DNA from: Candidatus Mnemosynella biddleae
Lineage (GTDB): Archaea; Halobacteriota; Archaeoglobi; Mnemosynellales; Mnemosynellaceae
DNA length: 64,000 bases
Assembly: GCA_002011165.2 (NCBI GenBank)
Contig: MTMI02000011.1
Coordinates: 62,001-126,000, forward strand
Direction: 5' to 3'
Under the pieces are notes generated by a model. It ran no database searches. It worked only from the letters and a program-made list of their open reading frames with translations, and had not been told where the DNA came from. Positions 25,538 through 33,821 of this stretch are shown one piece after another. Every line of letters begins with the position of its first letter. Within the stretch, counting starts at the first letter, position 1. The position numbers and the translations under genes were made by a program.

Positions 25538-26818
25538 ATGGCTAGACTTCAGGTCGCGCTCGATTTAATTGAGCTTGATAGAGCCGTTAAAATAGCAGAG
25601 GAGGCAGTTGCTGGAGGGGTTGACATAATAGAGGCAGGAACTCCACTGATAAAAAGCGAGGGAATGGATGCAATTAGAACTCTCAGAGAGAAGTTTCCGA
25701 AGATCCCAATCGTTGCAGATATGAAAACCTCTGATACCGGCGCTCTTGAAGTTGAAATGGCGGCTAAAGCAGGAGCGAACATTGTGAACATTCTTGGAAG
25801 TGCTGATGATGCAACAATTGAGGACGCTTTGCGAGGAGCAGAGCTCTACGGGGTGGATATTATGGCAGATCTGATGACATGTGAGAATCCTGCGGAGAGA
25901 GCCAAGGAGCTTGAGAGACTCGGCGTCCATTACATTAACGTGCATGTTGGAATAGATCAGCAGATGAGGGGACTTAAACCCATGGATTTTCTCTCAGAAG
26001 TCATCCGCTCTGTGAATATTCCAGTTGCTGTTGCAGGTGGATTGGATGAGACCACTGTTGGGAGTGTCGTTGAGATGGGTGCGGAAATAGTGATAGTGGG
26101 GAGTGCCATTATAAAATCTCCTGATGTGACTGAAGCAACTAAGAGAATGAAAAAAGCAATGGAAGTGAAGAGAGAGGTCTCTGAGAAAAGGAAGGATATA
26201 GAGGATGAGATAAGAGAAATCTTCATGAAAGTCTCGACTCCGAACATCTCAGATGCGATGTACCGTAGAGGGGCTATGAGCGGAGTTTATCCAATTAATG
26301 AAGGTGTGAAGATGGTTGGAAAGGCAATCACTGTTCACACTTCCGCGGGAGACTGGGCTAAGCCCGTTGAAGCCATAGATATTGCTCAGAAAGGAGATGT
26401 GATAGTGATATACAATCACGGAGCCACAGACGTCTCTCCATGGGGTGAACTTGCAACTCTTTCGTGCAAGAACAAAGGAATCAGTGGAGTTGTGATAGAT
26501 GGGGCAGTAAGAGATGCAGATGAGATAAAGAAGATGAGATTTCCTGTTTTCGCAAAGGCAGTCGTTCCCAATGCAGGAGAGCCAAAAGGGTTCGGAGAGA
26601 TAAATGTCGAGATTAAGTGCGGGGGTCAAACGGTTAGACCGGGTGATTGGATCATCGGGGACGATTCTGGAGTCGTTGTTGTTCCGAAAGAAAGAGCTTA
26701 TGAAATTGCAAAGAGAGCTCTGGAAATAAAGAGACACGAGGAGAGAGTCAGAGAGGAGATAAGGAGAGGAAAAACACTCGCTGAAATTGTTGATCTTTAC
26801 AAGTGGGAAAAGAAATGA
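25538..26818 (+). CDS. Hexulose-6-phosphate synthase fused to RraA-like domain
   Basis: The 426-residue fusion has an N-terminal OMP-decarboxylase-fold domain (1-210) with DLIELDRAV, EAGTPLIKSEG, and a DMKTSDTGALEVEMAAKAGA motif with the catalytic Asp and Lys, typical of HPS. The C-terminal domain (about 225-426) is RraA-like, with NISDAMYRRG and GVVIDGAVRDADE. In archaea lacking the oxidative pentose path, HPS runs in reverse to make ribulose 5-phosphate and formaldehyde. The RraA-like half has no settled role. It leads the long plus-strand run. Confidence 0.9.
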   Translation: MARLQVALDLIELDRAVKIAEEAVAGGVDIIEAGTPLIKSEGMDAIRTLREKFPKIPIVADMKTSDTGALEVEMAAKAGANIVNILGSADDATIEDALRGAELYGVDIMADLMTCENPAERAKELERLGVHYINVHVGIDQQMRGLKPMDFLSEVIRSVNIPVAVAGGLDETTVGSVVEMGAEIVIVGSAIIKSPDVTEATKRMKKAMEVKREVSEKRKDIEDEIREIFMKVSTPNISDAMYRRGAMSGVYPINEGVKMVGKAITVHTSAGDWAKPVEAIDIAQKGDVIVIYNHGATDVSPWGELATLSCKNKGISGVVIDGAVRDADEIKKMRFPVFAKAVVPNAGEPKGFGEINVEIKCGGQTVRPGDWIIGDDSGVVVVPKERAYEIAKRALEIKRHEERVREEIRRGKTLAEIVDLYKWEKK

Positions 26819-27561
26819 ACGTTCTAGTCATCTCATTACCTCTCCTTATTCTGGCATCAATTCTTGAGCGCAGAAGAATTCTATTTACGACTGCATGGGT
26901 CACTTTCTCTCTCTACTGGTTTCTTGAAGCTCCTTATTATTACTCTATTCAGGACTACTATAACACACTCATCGTCATCTCAGCAGGACTTCTCTGTCTT
27001 CTCATGGCTAAACTCTCCTTTAAAGAGGTTGATGAATCTATTACGCTCTTCACGAAGGTATCTGCAATAGCTTCGACGATTTATTTCTTGTCTCTCTTTG
27101 TTGACCCCATCCATCATGCTCTGATAAACAATCTTGCCGAGGGCATTCTCTATCTCAGTTACGTTATGGGTTTTCCCGAGGTCACCAGATTTGATTGGAA
27201 CCTTGTTGGAGTTCCAGGGAAGCCAGTGGAGTTAATCTTTGCATGTACGGGAATAGAGAGTATGGCTCTCTTCGCCGGAATATCTTTTGCTTCAAAGGAG
27301 AGAATATCGAAGAGAATTCTTGCCTTTCTCGTCTCTGTTCCAGTGATTTATTTTTTGAACTTACTGAGAAACATCTTCATCATTTTGGCTTACGGTCATT
27401 CTTGGTTTGGTGAGAACAGCTTTTATTTCGCACATCACATCATCGCAAAGCTCGGATCAACACTGGCACTCATTCTCATCGCTTATGCAGTTCTGAAACT
27501 GCTTCCAGATGTCCTTGAGATGATGGATAAAATCTTCAGGAGAGTGAGAGAAGAAATATGA
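26815..27561 (+). CDS. artA: Archaeosortase A
   Basis: The 248-residue membrane protein has about seven hydrophobic segments and the exosortase/archaeosortase catalytic set: Cys in FACTGIES, Arg in NLLRNIFII, and His in YFAHHIIAK. ArtA cleaves PGF-CTERM tails and attaches the proteins to archaetidyl lipid. The ATG at 26815 overlaps the HPS-RraA stop. It is translationally coupled to archaetidylserine decarboxylase and synthase, which make the lipid. A PGF-CTERM protein lies at 36049. Confidence 0.9.
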   Translation: MNVLVISLPLLILASILERRRILFTTAWVTFSLYWFLEAPYYYSIQDYYNTLIVISAGLLCLLMAKLSFKEVDESITLFTKVSAIASTIYFLSLFVDPIHHALINNLAEGILYLSYVMGFPEVTRFDWNLVGVPGKPVELIFACTGIESMALFAGISFASKERISKRILAFLVSVPVIYFLNLLRNIFIILAYGHSWFGENSFYFAHHIIAKLGSTLALILIAYAVLKLLPDVLEMMDKIFRRVREEI

Positions 27562-28154
27562 TCCTCAGAGAAGCTCTTCCTTGGATTTTCGCTCTTTCTT
27601 TGACACTCTTCGTCTCTCTCATCGAGAAGAAACCTCTTATTTCTTTACTCATTCTCTCTACAATCATCTTCATCTCTTACTTTTTCAGAGATCCAGAAAG
27701 GACACCAGAAGGAGAGGGTTATCTCGCCCCAGCGGATGGGAGGGTAACGAAGGTTGACGAAAGGAGAATTTCGATTTTCATGGGGCTAAGGGACGTTCAC
27801 GTGAATCGCTCTCCATATGATGGAGTTATTAAATCTGTAGAGAAATCGAAGGGCTCGCATTTTCCCGCTTTTTTAAAAAACTCAGACAAAAACGAGAGAA
27901 ATGTCATAGTCATGGAGACGAAATACGGAAATCTTATTCTCACACAAATCGTAGGATTCTTCGCGAGGAGAATCGTTTGCAAAGTGAAAAAAGGAGATCG
28001 AGTTCGGAGAGGTGAAAGGATAGGATACATATGCTTCGGTTCAAGAGTTGATGTAATTTTTCCAGAGGGCACTAAGATATATGTGAGGGAAGGAGATAAA
28101 GTTAAAGCTGGAGAGACAGTTGTGGCGGTGCCATTAAATGAAAAAAGTTCTTGA
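27558..28154 (+). CDS. asd: Archaetidylserine decarboxylase proenzyme
   Basis: The 198-residue protein is a short PSD-like proenzyme. Two N-terminal hydrophobic segments precede RDPERTPEG, the DGRVTKV and MGLRDVHVNRSPYDG motifs, and FGSRVDVIFPEG, whose GS site self-cleaves to leave a pyruvoyl-Ser. It decarboxylates archaetidylserine to archaetidylethanolamine. Overlaps artA by ATGA and the next gene by 17 bases. Confidence 0.9.
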   Translation: MILREALPWIFALSLTLFVSLIEKKPLISLLILSTIIFISYFFRDPERTPEGEGYLAPADGRVTKVDERRISIFMGLRDVHVNRSPYDGVIKSVEKSKGSHFPAFLKNSDKNERNVIVMETKYGNLILTQIVGFFARRIVCKVKKGDRVRRGERIGYICFGSRVDVIFPEGTKIYVREGDKVKAGETVVAVPLNEKSS

Positions 28155-28812
28155 GACAATAAGGCTTCCTGATCTCATCTCTATTGCTAACGGAGCTCTT
28201 GGTTATGCCTCCTGTTTGATGATCCTCGAAGGTTATCTGAAGCTCTCGGCAATAGCCATCCTCTTTGCATCTATTCTTGACGGAATTGACGGCACAGTAG
28301 CAAGAAACATAGAATTCAGCTCTTTCGGTAAGATTCTCGACTCATTTTTCGATCTCATCTCTTTTGGAGTCGCTCCTGCTCTTCTTGTTTATAAACTCAG
28401 TTCTTCAGATCTTTCTATTGCCATCTCATCTGCTTTCGTCATCTGCGGTGCACTGAGACTTGCGAGATTCACGATTTCAAGCAAGGAGAACTTCTCTGGT
28501 CTTCCAATTACTGCTTCAGGAATAACAGTGGTTCTCCTTTTCCTTTCAAATCTTCCAATTAACCTCATTCTGCTTCTCATGATTATTCTCTCAGCTCTTA
28601 TGATAAGTGATCTCAAGTATCTCAAGGTGAGAGATCTTAGAGCTCTCTTCATTTTTCTCATCCTCCTACTCTCAATCATTCTTACAACTCTTATATCCGC
28701 AGAAAACTTCTCTAAGATCTTTTCGTTAATCTCTCTATTTCTGATCTTCATTTACATCCTCTCGCCTTTTTGGAGGTGTTTGATTGAAAGATCGCGAAAT
28801 AGCTCTTTTTGA
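28138..28812 (+). CDS. pssA: CDP-alcohol phosphatidyltransferase, likely archaetidylserine synthase
   Basis: The 224-residue membrane protein has the CDP-alcohol transferase signature DGTVAR, then GKILDSFFD (D-G-x2-A-R-x8-G-x3-D-x3-D) near residue 42, and about six further hydrophobic segments. Position next to the decarboxylase indicates serine as acceptor. The product feeds the decarboxylase, and the pair is known to be needed for ArtA-dependent processing in haloarchaea. Confidence 0.88.
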   Translation: MKKVLETIRLPDLISIANGALGYASCLMILEGYLKLSAIAILFASILDGIDGTVARNIEFSSFGKILDSFFDLISFGVAPALLVYKLSSSDLSIAISSAFVICGALRLARFTISSKENFSGLPITASGITVVLLFLSNLPINLILLLMIILSALMISDLKYLKVRDLRALFIFLILLLSIILTTLISAENFSKIFSLISLFLIFIYILSPFWRCLIERSRNSSF

Positions 28813-29122
28813 GGCAGGAATAAAGCTTGGAGCTCTCTATCACCAATTCGTTGGAACTCCCGTGAGTTTGGAAAGTGCTGAAATTCTGGAGAAGGCTATC
28901 GAGAGAAGCATCTCTCTTCAGCCATTTGTTGAAAGCATTTCGGTGAGATTGAATAGAGAAAAAATAAGAGAGAGGGAAAATCTTTTCGGATATGCAGAGC
29001 TTACTGGGGATATGATTGAAGTTGAGGTCAAGGTGAAGGTTGGCGAAGCTCTCGTGATAGCATCTCTTCGGTGGGATGAGGAGAAGAAATATCCCATGAT
29101 GAAGGTTGAGGAGCTCCGATAG
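28784..29122 (+). CDS. mptD: MptD-type dihydroneopterin aldolase (DUF372)
   Basis: The 112-residue protein starts at TTG with GGAGGTG 7 bases before it, overlapping the previous gene. LFEAGIKLGALYHQFVGTPVS is the archaeal dihydroneopterin aldolase signature of the MJ1585 family. It makes 6-hydroxymethyl-dihydropterin for methanopterin or folate-type pterins. Confidence 0.85.
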   Translation: MKDREIALFEAGIKLGALYHQFVGTPVSLESAEILEKAIERSISLQPFVESISVRLNREKIRERENLFGYAELTGDMIEVEVKVKVGEALVIASLRWDEEKKYPMMKVEELR

Positions 29123-29153
29123 AGTTTTTAACTTTCAGCACAATTTCTGAGAC

Positions 29154-29789
29154 ATGGATGTGCTGGAATGCATTCAGACGAGAAGAAGTGTTAGAGAGTT
29201 CTCTGATGAAGACATTCCAAAGGAGGACATCCTCAAGATCATCAATGCAGCGAGAATGGCCCCAAGTGGCCATAACGTTCAGCCTTGGCATTTTCTCGTT
29301 GTAAAAAAGAAGGAAACTCTCGAGGAAATGGCAAAAGTTGTTGAGGATAGCATCGAGAAGATCAGAGCTGAGACAAAGGATGAGGATTTGAAAAGAAGGC
29401 TGGAATTTTTGAAGCCTTTTTCAATATTCTTTAAAAATGCTCCTGTGGTAGTCGTCGTTCTCACAGATTGTTTCAGCTACAGAGATAGAATTCTCCAGCA
29501 TTACATGAATTCTGGATTTTCGGAGTTTGAAGCGAATAAAAAGAGGGGATTCCCCTACATTCAGAGTGTTGGAGCAGCTATTCAAAATCTTCTTCTTGCA
29601 GCTCATGCTCTCGGATACGGGGCTTGCTGGATGACGATGCCTTTAATTGCGAGGGAAGAACTGGAGAGAATTCTCAGAATCAAGGCTGATTGGGATATCA
29701 TCGCCTTAATTCCGATTGGAAAACCTGTTAAAGTACCAAAAATGCCAATAAAGAAGAGTTTGGAGGAAATCGTCACATTCTTAGAGTGA
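29154..29789 (+). CDS. Nitroreductase-family flavoprotein
   Basis: The 211-residue protein has the FMN-binding start CIQTRRSVREFSD, AARMAPSGHNVQPWHFLV near residue 33, and ALGYGACWM near residue 150. These mark the nitroreductase superfamily, whose substrates vary widely. It sits between mptD and priS, and its stop overlaps the priS start. Specific substrate cannot be read from sequence. Confidence 0.85.
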   Translation: MDVLECIQTRRSVREFSDEDIPKEDILKIINAARMAPSGHNVQPWHFLVVKKKETLEEMAKVVEDSIEKIRAETKDEDLKRRLEFLKPFSIFFKNAPVVVVVLTDCFSYRDRILQHYMNSGFSEFEANKKRGFPYIQSVGAAIQNLLLAAHALGYGACWMTMPLIAREELERILRIKADWDIIALIPIGKPVKVPKMPIKKSLEEIVTFLE

Positions 29790-30874
29790 TGAATGAAAAA
29801 ACGAAAAAATATCTGAAAATCAAATTTCGAGAGTATTATGAGAGGAATAGAGTTCTCTTTCCGGAGAGAGGAGAGAGCAGAGAGTGGGGTTTCATATTCT
29901 TCGATCCTCTTCCGGATGTTGTAATGCAGAGACATGTGAGAATGAGAGATGAGAAGGAACTAAAGGAGTATCTCGTCGAAAAAGTTCCTGCACACGCTTT
30001 TTATTCTGTCGCTCTTTACAGAACTCCAGATGCACCGAACATGAAGTCTAAGGGATGGGAGGGAGCAACCCTGATTTTTGATCTCGATGCTGAAAAATCT
30101 ACTGAGAAAAGTTACAGAGAAGCACTTCAGGAGATGAAAGAGGAGATTATTAAACTTCAGGAAATTCTTCAAGAGGACTTTGGACTATCGAAAAAGCACA
30201 TGCTTGTGGTTTTTTCCGGGAGTAAGGGATACCATCTTCACGTGAGTGACAAGGCAATTCTCTCTCTCGGAAGTGCTGAGAGGCGAGAAATAGTCTCCTA
30301 TATGAAGGCAATAGGTCTGAAACCCGAGATGATTTTGAAAGGAAATTTCGAAACTCCATGGATCAGAAGAGTGAGAAGAACCCTTGGGGAAATTTTGAAG
30401 GAGATCGATGAGGAAGAAATTCTGAAGAATTTACCCCGAGGAAAGAGAGCAAGAAAAGTTGTGGAGACGTTGAAGAAAGATGAGGTGATAAAAGCAGTAT
30501 TTCAGGGAAAGGGAATTCCGAAAGGAAAACTTGTCGAGGAGGCACTTCTGAGATTAACGAAAGTTGCAATTTCCAAGTCAAGTGTAAATCTGGATGAACC
30601 CGTTACTGCGGATATTCACAGACTCATTAGACTGCCGAACTCTCTTCACGGCGGATCCTCTCTGAGAACTACTCCAGTTAGAGATCTCGACTCATTTGAC
30701 CCTCTTGTTCATGCTGTCGTATTCATGGATGAGACGGTAAAAGTTAATGTTCTTTCAGATGTAAAAATTGAAATGATGGAGCAAGAATTTCGGGTTCATA
30801 AAGGTGTGCAGAAACTTCCCGAGTATGTGGCGATACATCTTCTCTGCAGAGGTGTAGCAGAATATGGATCTTGA
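29789..30874 (+). CDS. priS: DNA primase small subunit PriS
   Basis: The 361-residue protein has the catalytic metal motif FDLDAE near residue 94 and SGSKGYHLHV near residue 145, both typical of archaeal/eukaryal primase catalytic subunits, plus a PVTADIHRLIRLPNSLHGGS segment in the C-terminal part. The ATG at 29789 follows a GTG three bases earlier, and either is possible. It overlaps the GINS gene, a conserved archaeal pair. PriL is not in the window. Confidence 0.93.
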   Translation: MNEKTKKYLKIKFREYYERNRVLFPERGESREWGFIFFDPLPDVVMQRHVRMRDEKELKEYLVEKVPAHAFYSVALYRTPDAPNMKSKGWEGATLIFDLDAEKSTEKSYREALQEMKEEIIKLQEILQEDFGLSKKHMLVVFSGSKGYHLHVSDKAILSLGSAERREIVSYMKAIGLKPEMILKGNFETPWIRRVRRTLGEILKEIDEEEILKNLPRGKRARKVVETLKKDEVIKAVFQGKGIPKGKLVEEALLRLTKVAISKSSVNLDEPVTADIHRLIRLPNSLHGGSSLRTTPVRDLDSFDPLVHAVVFMDETVKVNVLSDVKIEMMEQEFRVHKGVQKLPEYVAIHLLCRGVAEYGS

Positions 30875-31499
30875 GAGATTGAGAGAAATTCAAAATGAAG
30901 AAAGATCTTCCGAGAAGTTAAAGATTGTGGAACCGAATTTTTACGAAGAGATTGGAGAGTACGTATCAAAACTGAGAAAAAAGCTTGAAGAAATTGGAGA
31001 TTATGACGATGCGGAGAGAGATATTCTTGAGGATGAGATAAGAAGCGTCAGAAGGGTTGTTGAGGACATATTCAAGCTGAGATTGAAGAAGATAATAAGA
31101 AGTGCAAATTTCAGAGCAAATGGGCTTGAAAGCGATATTGAGGGCCTCACGCCAGAAGAAGAGGAACTTTACGAAGAGATCGTGACTGCGATTTCAAAAG
31201 CAAGGAAAAGAATGCTTGCATGCCTCTTAGGGAGAGTAGAAGAAGAGAAAAAGATTTATAGGATGGATGAGAAGGATGAGGAAGCAGGTACATCCTCTGA
31301 GGATTCCGAAAACGAGTCGGAAGAGGTAAGTGAAGAGAAGGATTATATACTTGTGAAGGTAGTGAAAGAAATACCGCCCTTTGTTGGTGTGGACGGAAGG
31401 AGTTACTCGCTGAATAAAGAGGATGTTGTTATGCTTCCGAAAGAGCATGTGGAATTGCTAGTTCAGAGAAATGTTGTAGTTCCCGTAAAGATGAGGTGA
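30864..31499 (+). CDS. GINS complex subunit (Gins51-type)
   Basis: The 211-residue protein has an N-terminal helical GINS A domain, a charged acidic linker at about 135-160 with many Glu and Ser, and a C-terminal B domain with VKEIPPFVGVDGRSYSLNKEDVVMLP. GINS is part of the CMG replicative helicase. Its start lies inside the 3' end of priS, as in many archaea. Confidence 0.88.
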   Translation: MDLERLREIQNEERSSEKLKIVEPNFYEEIGEYVSKLRKKLEEIGDYDDAERDILEDEIRSVRRVVEDIFKLRLKKIIRSANFRANGLESDIEGLTPEEEELYEEIVTAISKARKRMLACLLGRVEEEKKIYRMDEKDEEAGTSSEDSENESEEVSEEKDYILVKVVKEIPPFVGVDGRSYSLNKEDVVMLPKEHVELLVQRNVVVPVKMR

Positions 31500-31511
31500 T
31501 GTGAGTTGAAG

Positions 31512-31787
31512 ATGCCCAAAAAAATCAGAACGCACTGTCCCTACTGCAATAAGCATACGGAACACATTGTTGAGAGAGTAAAGAAGGGTCAGCCTTCTGG
31601 ACTGAACTGGATAGTCAGACAGAAGAGGAGGAGATCGGGAATAGGAAATTCTGGAAAGTTCTCGAAGGTTCCCGGTGGCGATAAACCCACGAAGAAAGTC
31701 AACTTAAGGTTTAAGTGCACGGTTTGCAACAAGTCTCATTCGAGAGAGGGCTTCAGAGTTTCGAGATTCGAGCTGGTGGAGGTGTGA
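31512..31787 (+). CDS. rpl44e: Ribosomal protein L44e
   Basis: The 91-residue protein starts [12 protein letters not shown] and has a second CTVCNK cluster. The two CxxC pairs make its zinc site. The ATG at 31512 is preferred to an upstream TTG because MPKKIRT is the conserved family start. First of the L44e-S27e-aIF2-alpha-Nop10-PAC2 run conserved across archaea. Confidence 0.95.
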   Translation: MPKKIRTHCPYCNKHTEHIVERVKKGQPSGLNWIVRQKRRRSGIGNSGKFSKVPGGDKPTKKVNLRFKCTVCNKSHSREGFRVSRFELVEV

Positions 31788-31789
31788 GG

Positions 31790-31954
31790 ATGAGCAAGTT
31801 TCTAAGAGTGAAGTGCACCGACTGTGAGAATGAACAGATAATCTTTTCCCATGCAAGCAGAGTTGTAAACTGTTTGGTATGTGGAAGAACTCTAGTTGAG
31901 CCTCAGGGTGGTAAGGCAAATATTAAAGGTAAAATAGTTGAAGTGCTGGAGTAA
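31790..31954 (+). CDS. rps27e: Ribosomal protein S27e
   Basis: The 54-residue zinc-ribbon protein has [13 protein letters not shown] and [10 protein letters not shown], the two CxxC pairs of S27e. It begins 2 bases after L44e with GGAGGTGTGAGG before its ATG. Confidence 0.95.
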   Translation: MSKFLRVKCTDCENEQIIFSHASRVVNCLVCGRTLVEPQGGKANIKGKIVEVLE

Positions 31955-31961
31955 TTGTAAG

Positions 31962-32753
31962 ATGTACAGCAAAAAGTGGCCTGAGAAAGGAGAGTTTGTA
32001 GTAGGGACTGTAACCAAAGTCATGGACTTTGGAGCGTTTGTAGCTCTGGATGAATACGATGGTAAAGAAGGTCTAGTTCACATTTCTGAAGTGGCATCGG
32101 GATGGATTAAATACATAAGAGATCATGTGAGAGAGGGTCAGAAGGTTGTTTGCAAGGTTCTGAATGTTGACAAAAAGAGAGGACACATAGATCTCTCAAT
32201 AAAAGATGTGAATGAACATCAGAGAAGAGAGAAGATTCAGCAGTGGAAGAATGAGCAGAAAGCTGATAAATGGCTCAGAATGGTTGCGGAGAAGCTCAGT
32301 CTGGAAGAGGATGAGATCAAAAAAATTGGTGCAAAGCTCGAGGAGGAGTTCGGAGGAATTTACTACGCCTTCGAAGAGGCTACAACAAATCTTGTCTCAC
32401 TTCTCGAAGCAGGAATTGAGGAGGAAGTGGCGAAGAAGATACAGGAAGTTGCAAGGCAGAATATAAAGGTCCATGAAGTTACGATTGATGGATTTGTTGA
32501 TGTGACATCTCCAAATCCCAATGGAGTAGAAGAAGTTAAAGAAGCTTTAATAAAAGCCTATGAATTTGCGAAAAAAGGAATTTTCATCGAGGTATCCTAT
32601 GTTGGATCTCCGAGATATAGAATAAGGGTGAGAGCACCTGATTACAAAATTGCGGAAGAGATTCTGAGAAAGGCGGGAGAGGCAATCGTGAATAAAATAA
32701 AGGAGTTTGGTGGCTCAGGAGCCTTCCACAGATACGTGGAGGGACAACGCTGA
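31962..32753 (+). CDS. eif2a: Translation initiation factor aIF2 alpha
   Basis: The 263-residue protein has an N-terminal S1 domain (GEFVVGTVTKVMDFGAFVAL through INLS-like IDLSIKDV), a helical middle, and a C-terminal alpha/beta domain. It binds the gamma subunit and initiator tRNA. The start at 31962 gives the conserved MYSKKWPEKG lead. Confidence 0.95.
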   Translation: MYSKKWPEKGEFVVGTVTKVMDFGAFVALDEYDGKEGLVHISEVASGWIKYIRDHVREGQKVVCKVLNVDKKRGHIDLSIKDVNEHQRREKIQQWKNEQKADKWLRMVAEKLSLEEDEIKKIGAKLEEEFGGIYYAFEEATTNLVSLLEAGIEEEVAKKIQEVARQNIKVHEVTIDGFVDVTSPNPNGVEEVKEALIKAYEFAKKGIFIEVSYVGSPRYRIRVRAPDYKIAEEILRKAGEAIVNKIKEFGGSGAFHRYVEGQR

Positions 32754-32920
32754 AGTCGAGAATAAAGATTTGTAAGAAGTGCAGAGAATATACTCTGAAG
32801 GACCTCTGCCCGAGGTGTGGCGAGAAAACATTTAACACAATTCCCCCGAGATTCTCTCCCGAGGATCCCTATGGGGAATATCGAAGGAGGTTCAGAAAGT
32901 TATGGATGAAGTTAGAGTAG
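32750..32920 (+). CDS. nop10: rRNA pseudouridylation protein Nop10, probable CTG start
   Basis: A 56-residue frame reads as Nop10: two CxxC zinc pairs in ICKKCREYTLK and CPRCGEKT, then a PPRFSPEDPYGEYRR motif. Nop10 is part of box H/ACA particles with Cbf5. No ATG, GTG or TTG lies at the family start. A CTG at 32750 overlapping the aIF2-alpha stop gives the usual MKSRI-like beginning, with GGAGGG 6 bases before it. Its end overlaps the PAC2 gene by 19 bases. The operon order is the conserved one. Confidence 0.85.
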   Translation: MKSRIKICKKCREYTLKDLCPRCGEKTFNTIPPRFSPEDPYGEYRRRFRKLWMKLE

Positions 32921-33666
32921 TGAGATTGAAGGATGCTAAGGTTGAAGCTCCGATTTTTATCGAGGGGCTCCCGGGAATAGGGAATGTTGGGAAGCTCGTT
33001 GCAGAGCATCTCATAGATGAGCTAAATGCGGAGAAGATCATAGAAATATATTCCCCTCATCTCCCTCCCCAGGTAATGGTGAGAGAGGACGGGACGATTA
33101 GAATGATGACGAACGACATATATCACGGGGAGATAGATGGACGACATCTTTTAATTCTCGTTGGAGAGTCCCAGAGTGTCACCAACACAGGTCATTATAT
33201 TTTAAGCGAGACTTACGTTAAAATTGCGAAAGAGTTCGGAGCTAGGAGAATCTACACGCTCGGAGGATACGGCACAGGAACGATAGTAGAAAGACCCTAC
33301 GTTATAGGTGCCGCTAATAAACCTGAACTTGTGGAGGAAATGAAGAAATATGGAGTTATTTTCAAAGAGGATGAACCCGGTGGAGGTATTGTGGGAGCTT
33401 CTGGTTTAATCCTTGGATTTGCAAGAATGGAAGAGATAGAAGCGGTATGTCTCATGGGAGTAACCTCTGGATATATGGTGGATCCTAAGAGTGCTCAAGC
33501 CGTTCTCGAGGTTCTCCAAAAGATTCTTGGAATAAGTGTTGATACAACAGCTCTTCAGGAAAGAGCAGCGGAAATGGAAAAGTTCCTTTCTCAGCTCAGA
33601 GAACTAGAAAGAGCCTCAGTTCCAAGAGACATCACCAAAGATGAGGATCTTGGATATATCAGATAA
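32902..33666 (+). CDS. PAC2-family proteasome assembly chaperone
   Basis: The 254-residue protein has PIFIEGLPGIGNVGKLVAEHL near residue 17, TLGGYGTG near 122, and a C-terminal coiled segment, all typical of archaeal PAC2/PbaB-like proteins that help proteasome assembly. It is last of the conserved ribosomal run. Confidence 0.88.
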   Translation: MDEVRVVRLKDAKVEAPIFIEGLPGIGNVGKLVAEHLIDELNAEKIIEIYSPHLPPQVMVREDGTIRMMTNDIYHGEIDGRHLLILVGESQSVTNTGHYILSETYVKIAKEFGARRIYTLGGYGTGTIVERPYVIGAANKPELVEEMKKYGVIFKEDEPGGGIVGASGLILGFARMEEIEAVCLMGVTSGYMVDPKSAQAVLEVLQKILGISVDTTALQERAAEMEKFLSQLRELERASVPRDITKDEDLGYIR

Positions 33667-33710
33667 TCCTTATAAAATCTCTTCAAGCCTTGCCTCTCTA
33701 TATTTTTCCG

Positions 33711-33720
33711 TCTTTTTTTA
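33711..33720 (+). terminator. Poly-T terminator after PAC2
   Basis: TCTTTTTTTA follows a T-rich stretch about 45 bases after the PAC2 stop, matching the U-tract signal used for archaeal transcription end. Confidence 0.45.
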
Positions 33721-33821
33721 AAAAATGCATTTTTGGCCGAGTTTTGAAAAATCGAAATTATTAAATAATGATTCTTGCGTTCTTATCTTCTGGATATGTT
33801 ATCCAGGTCGGAGGGTAAAAG

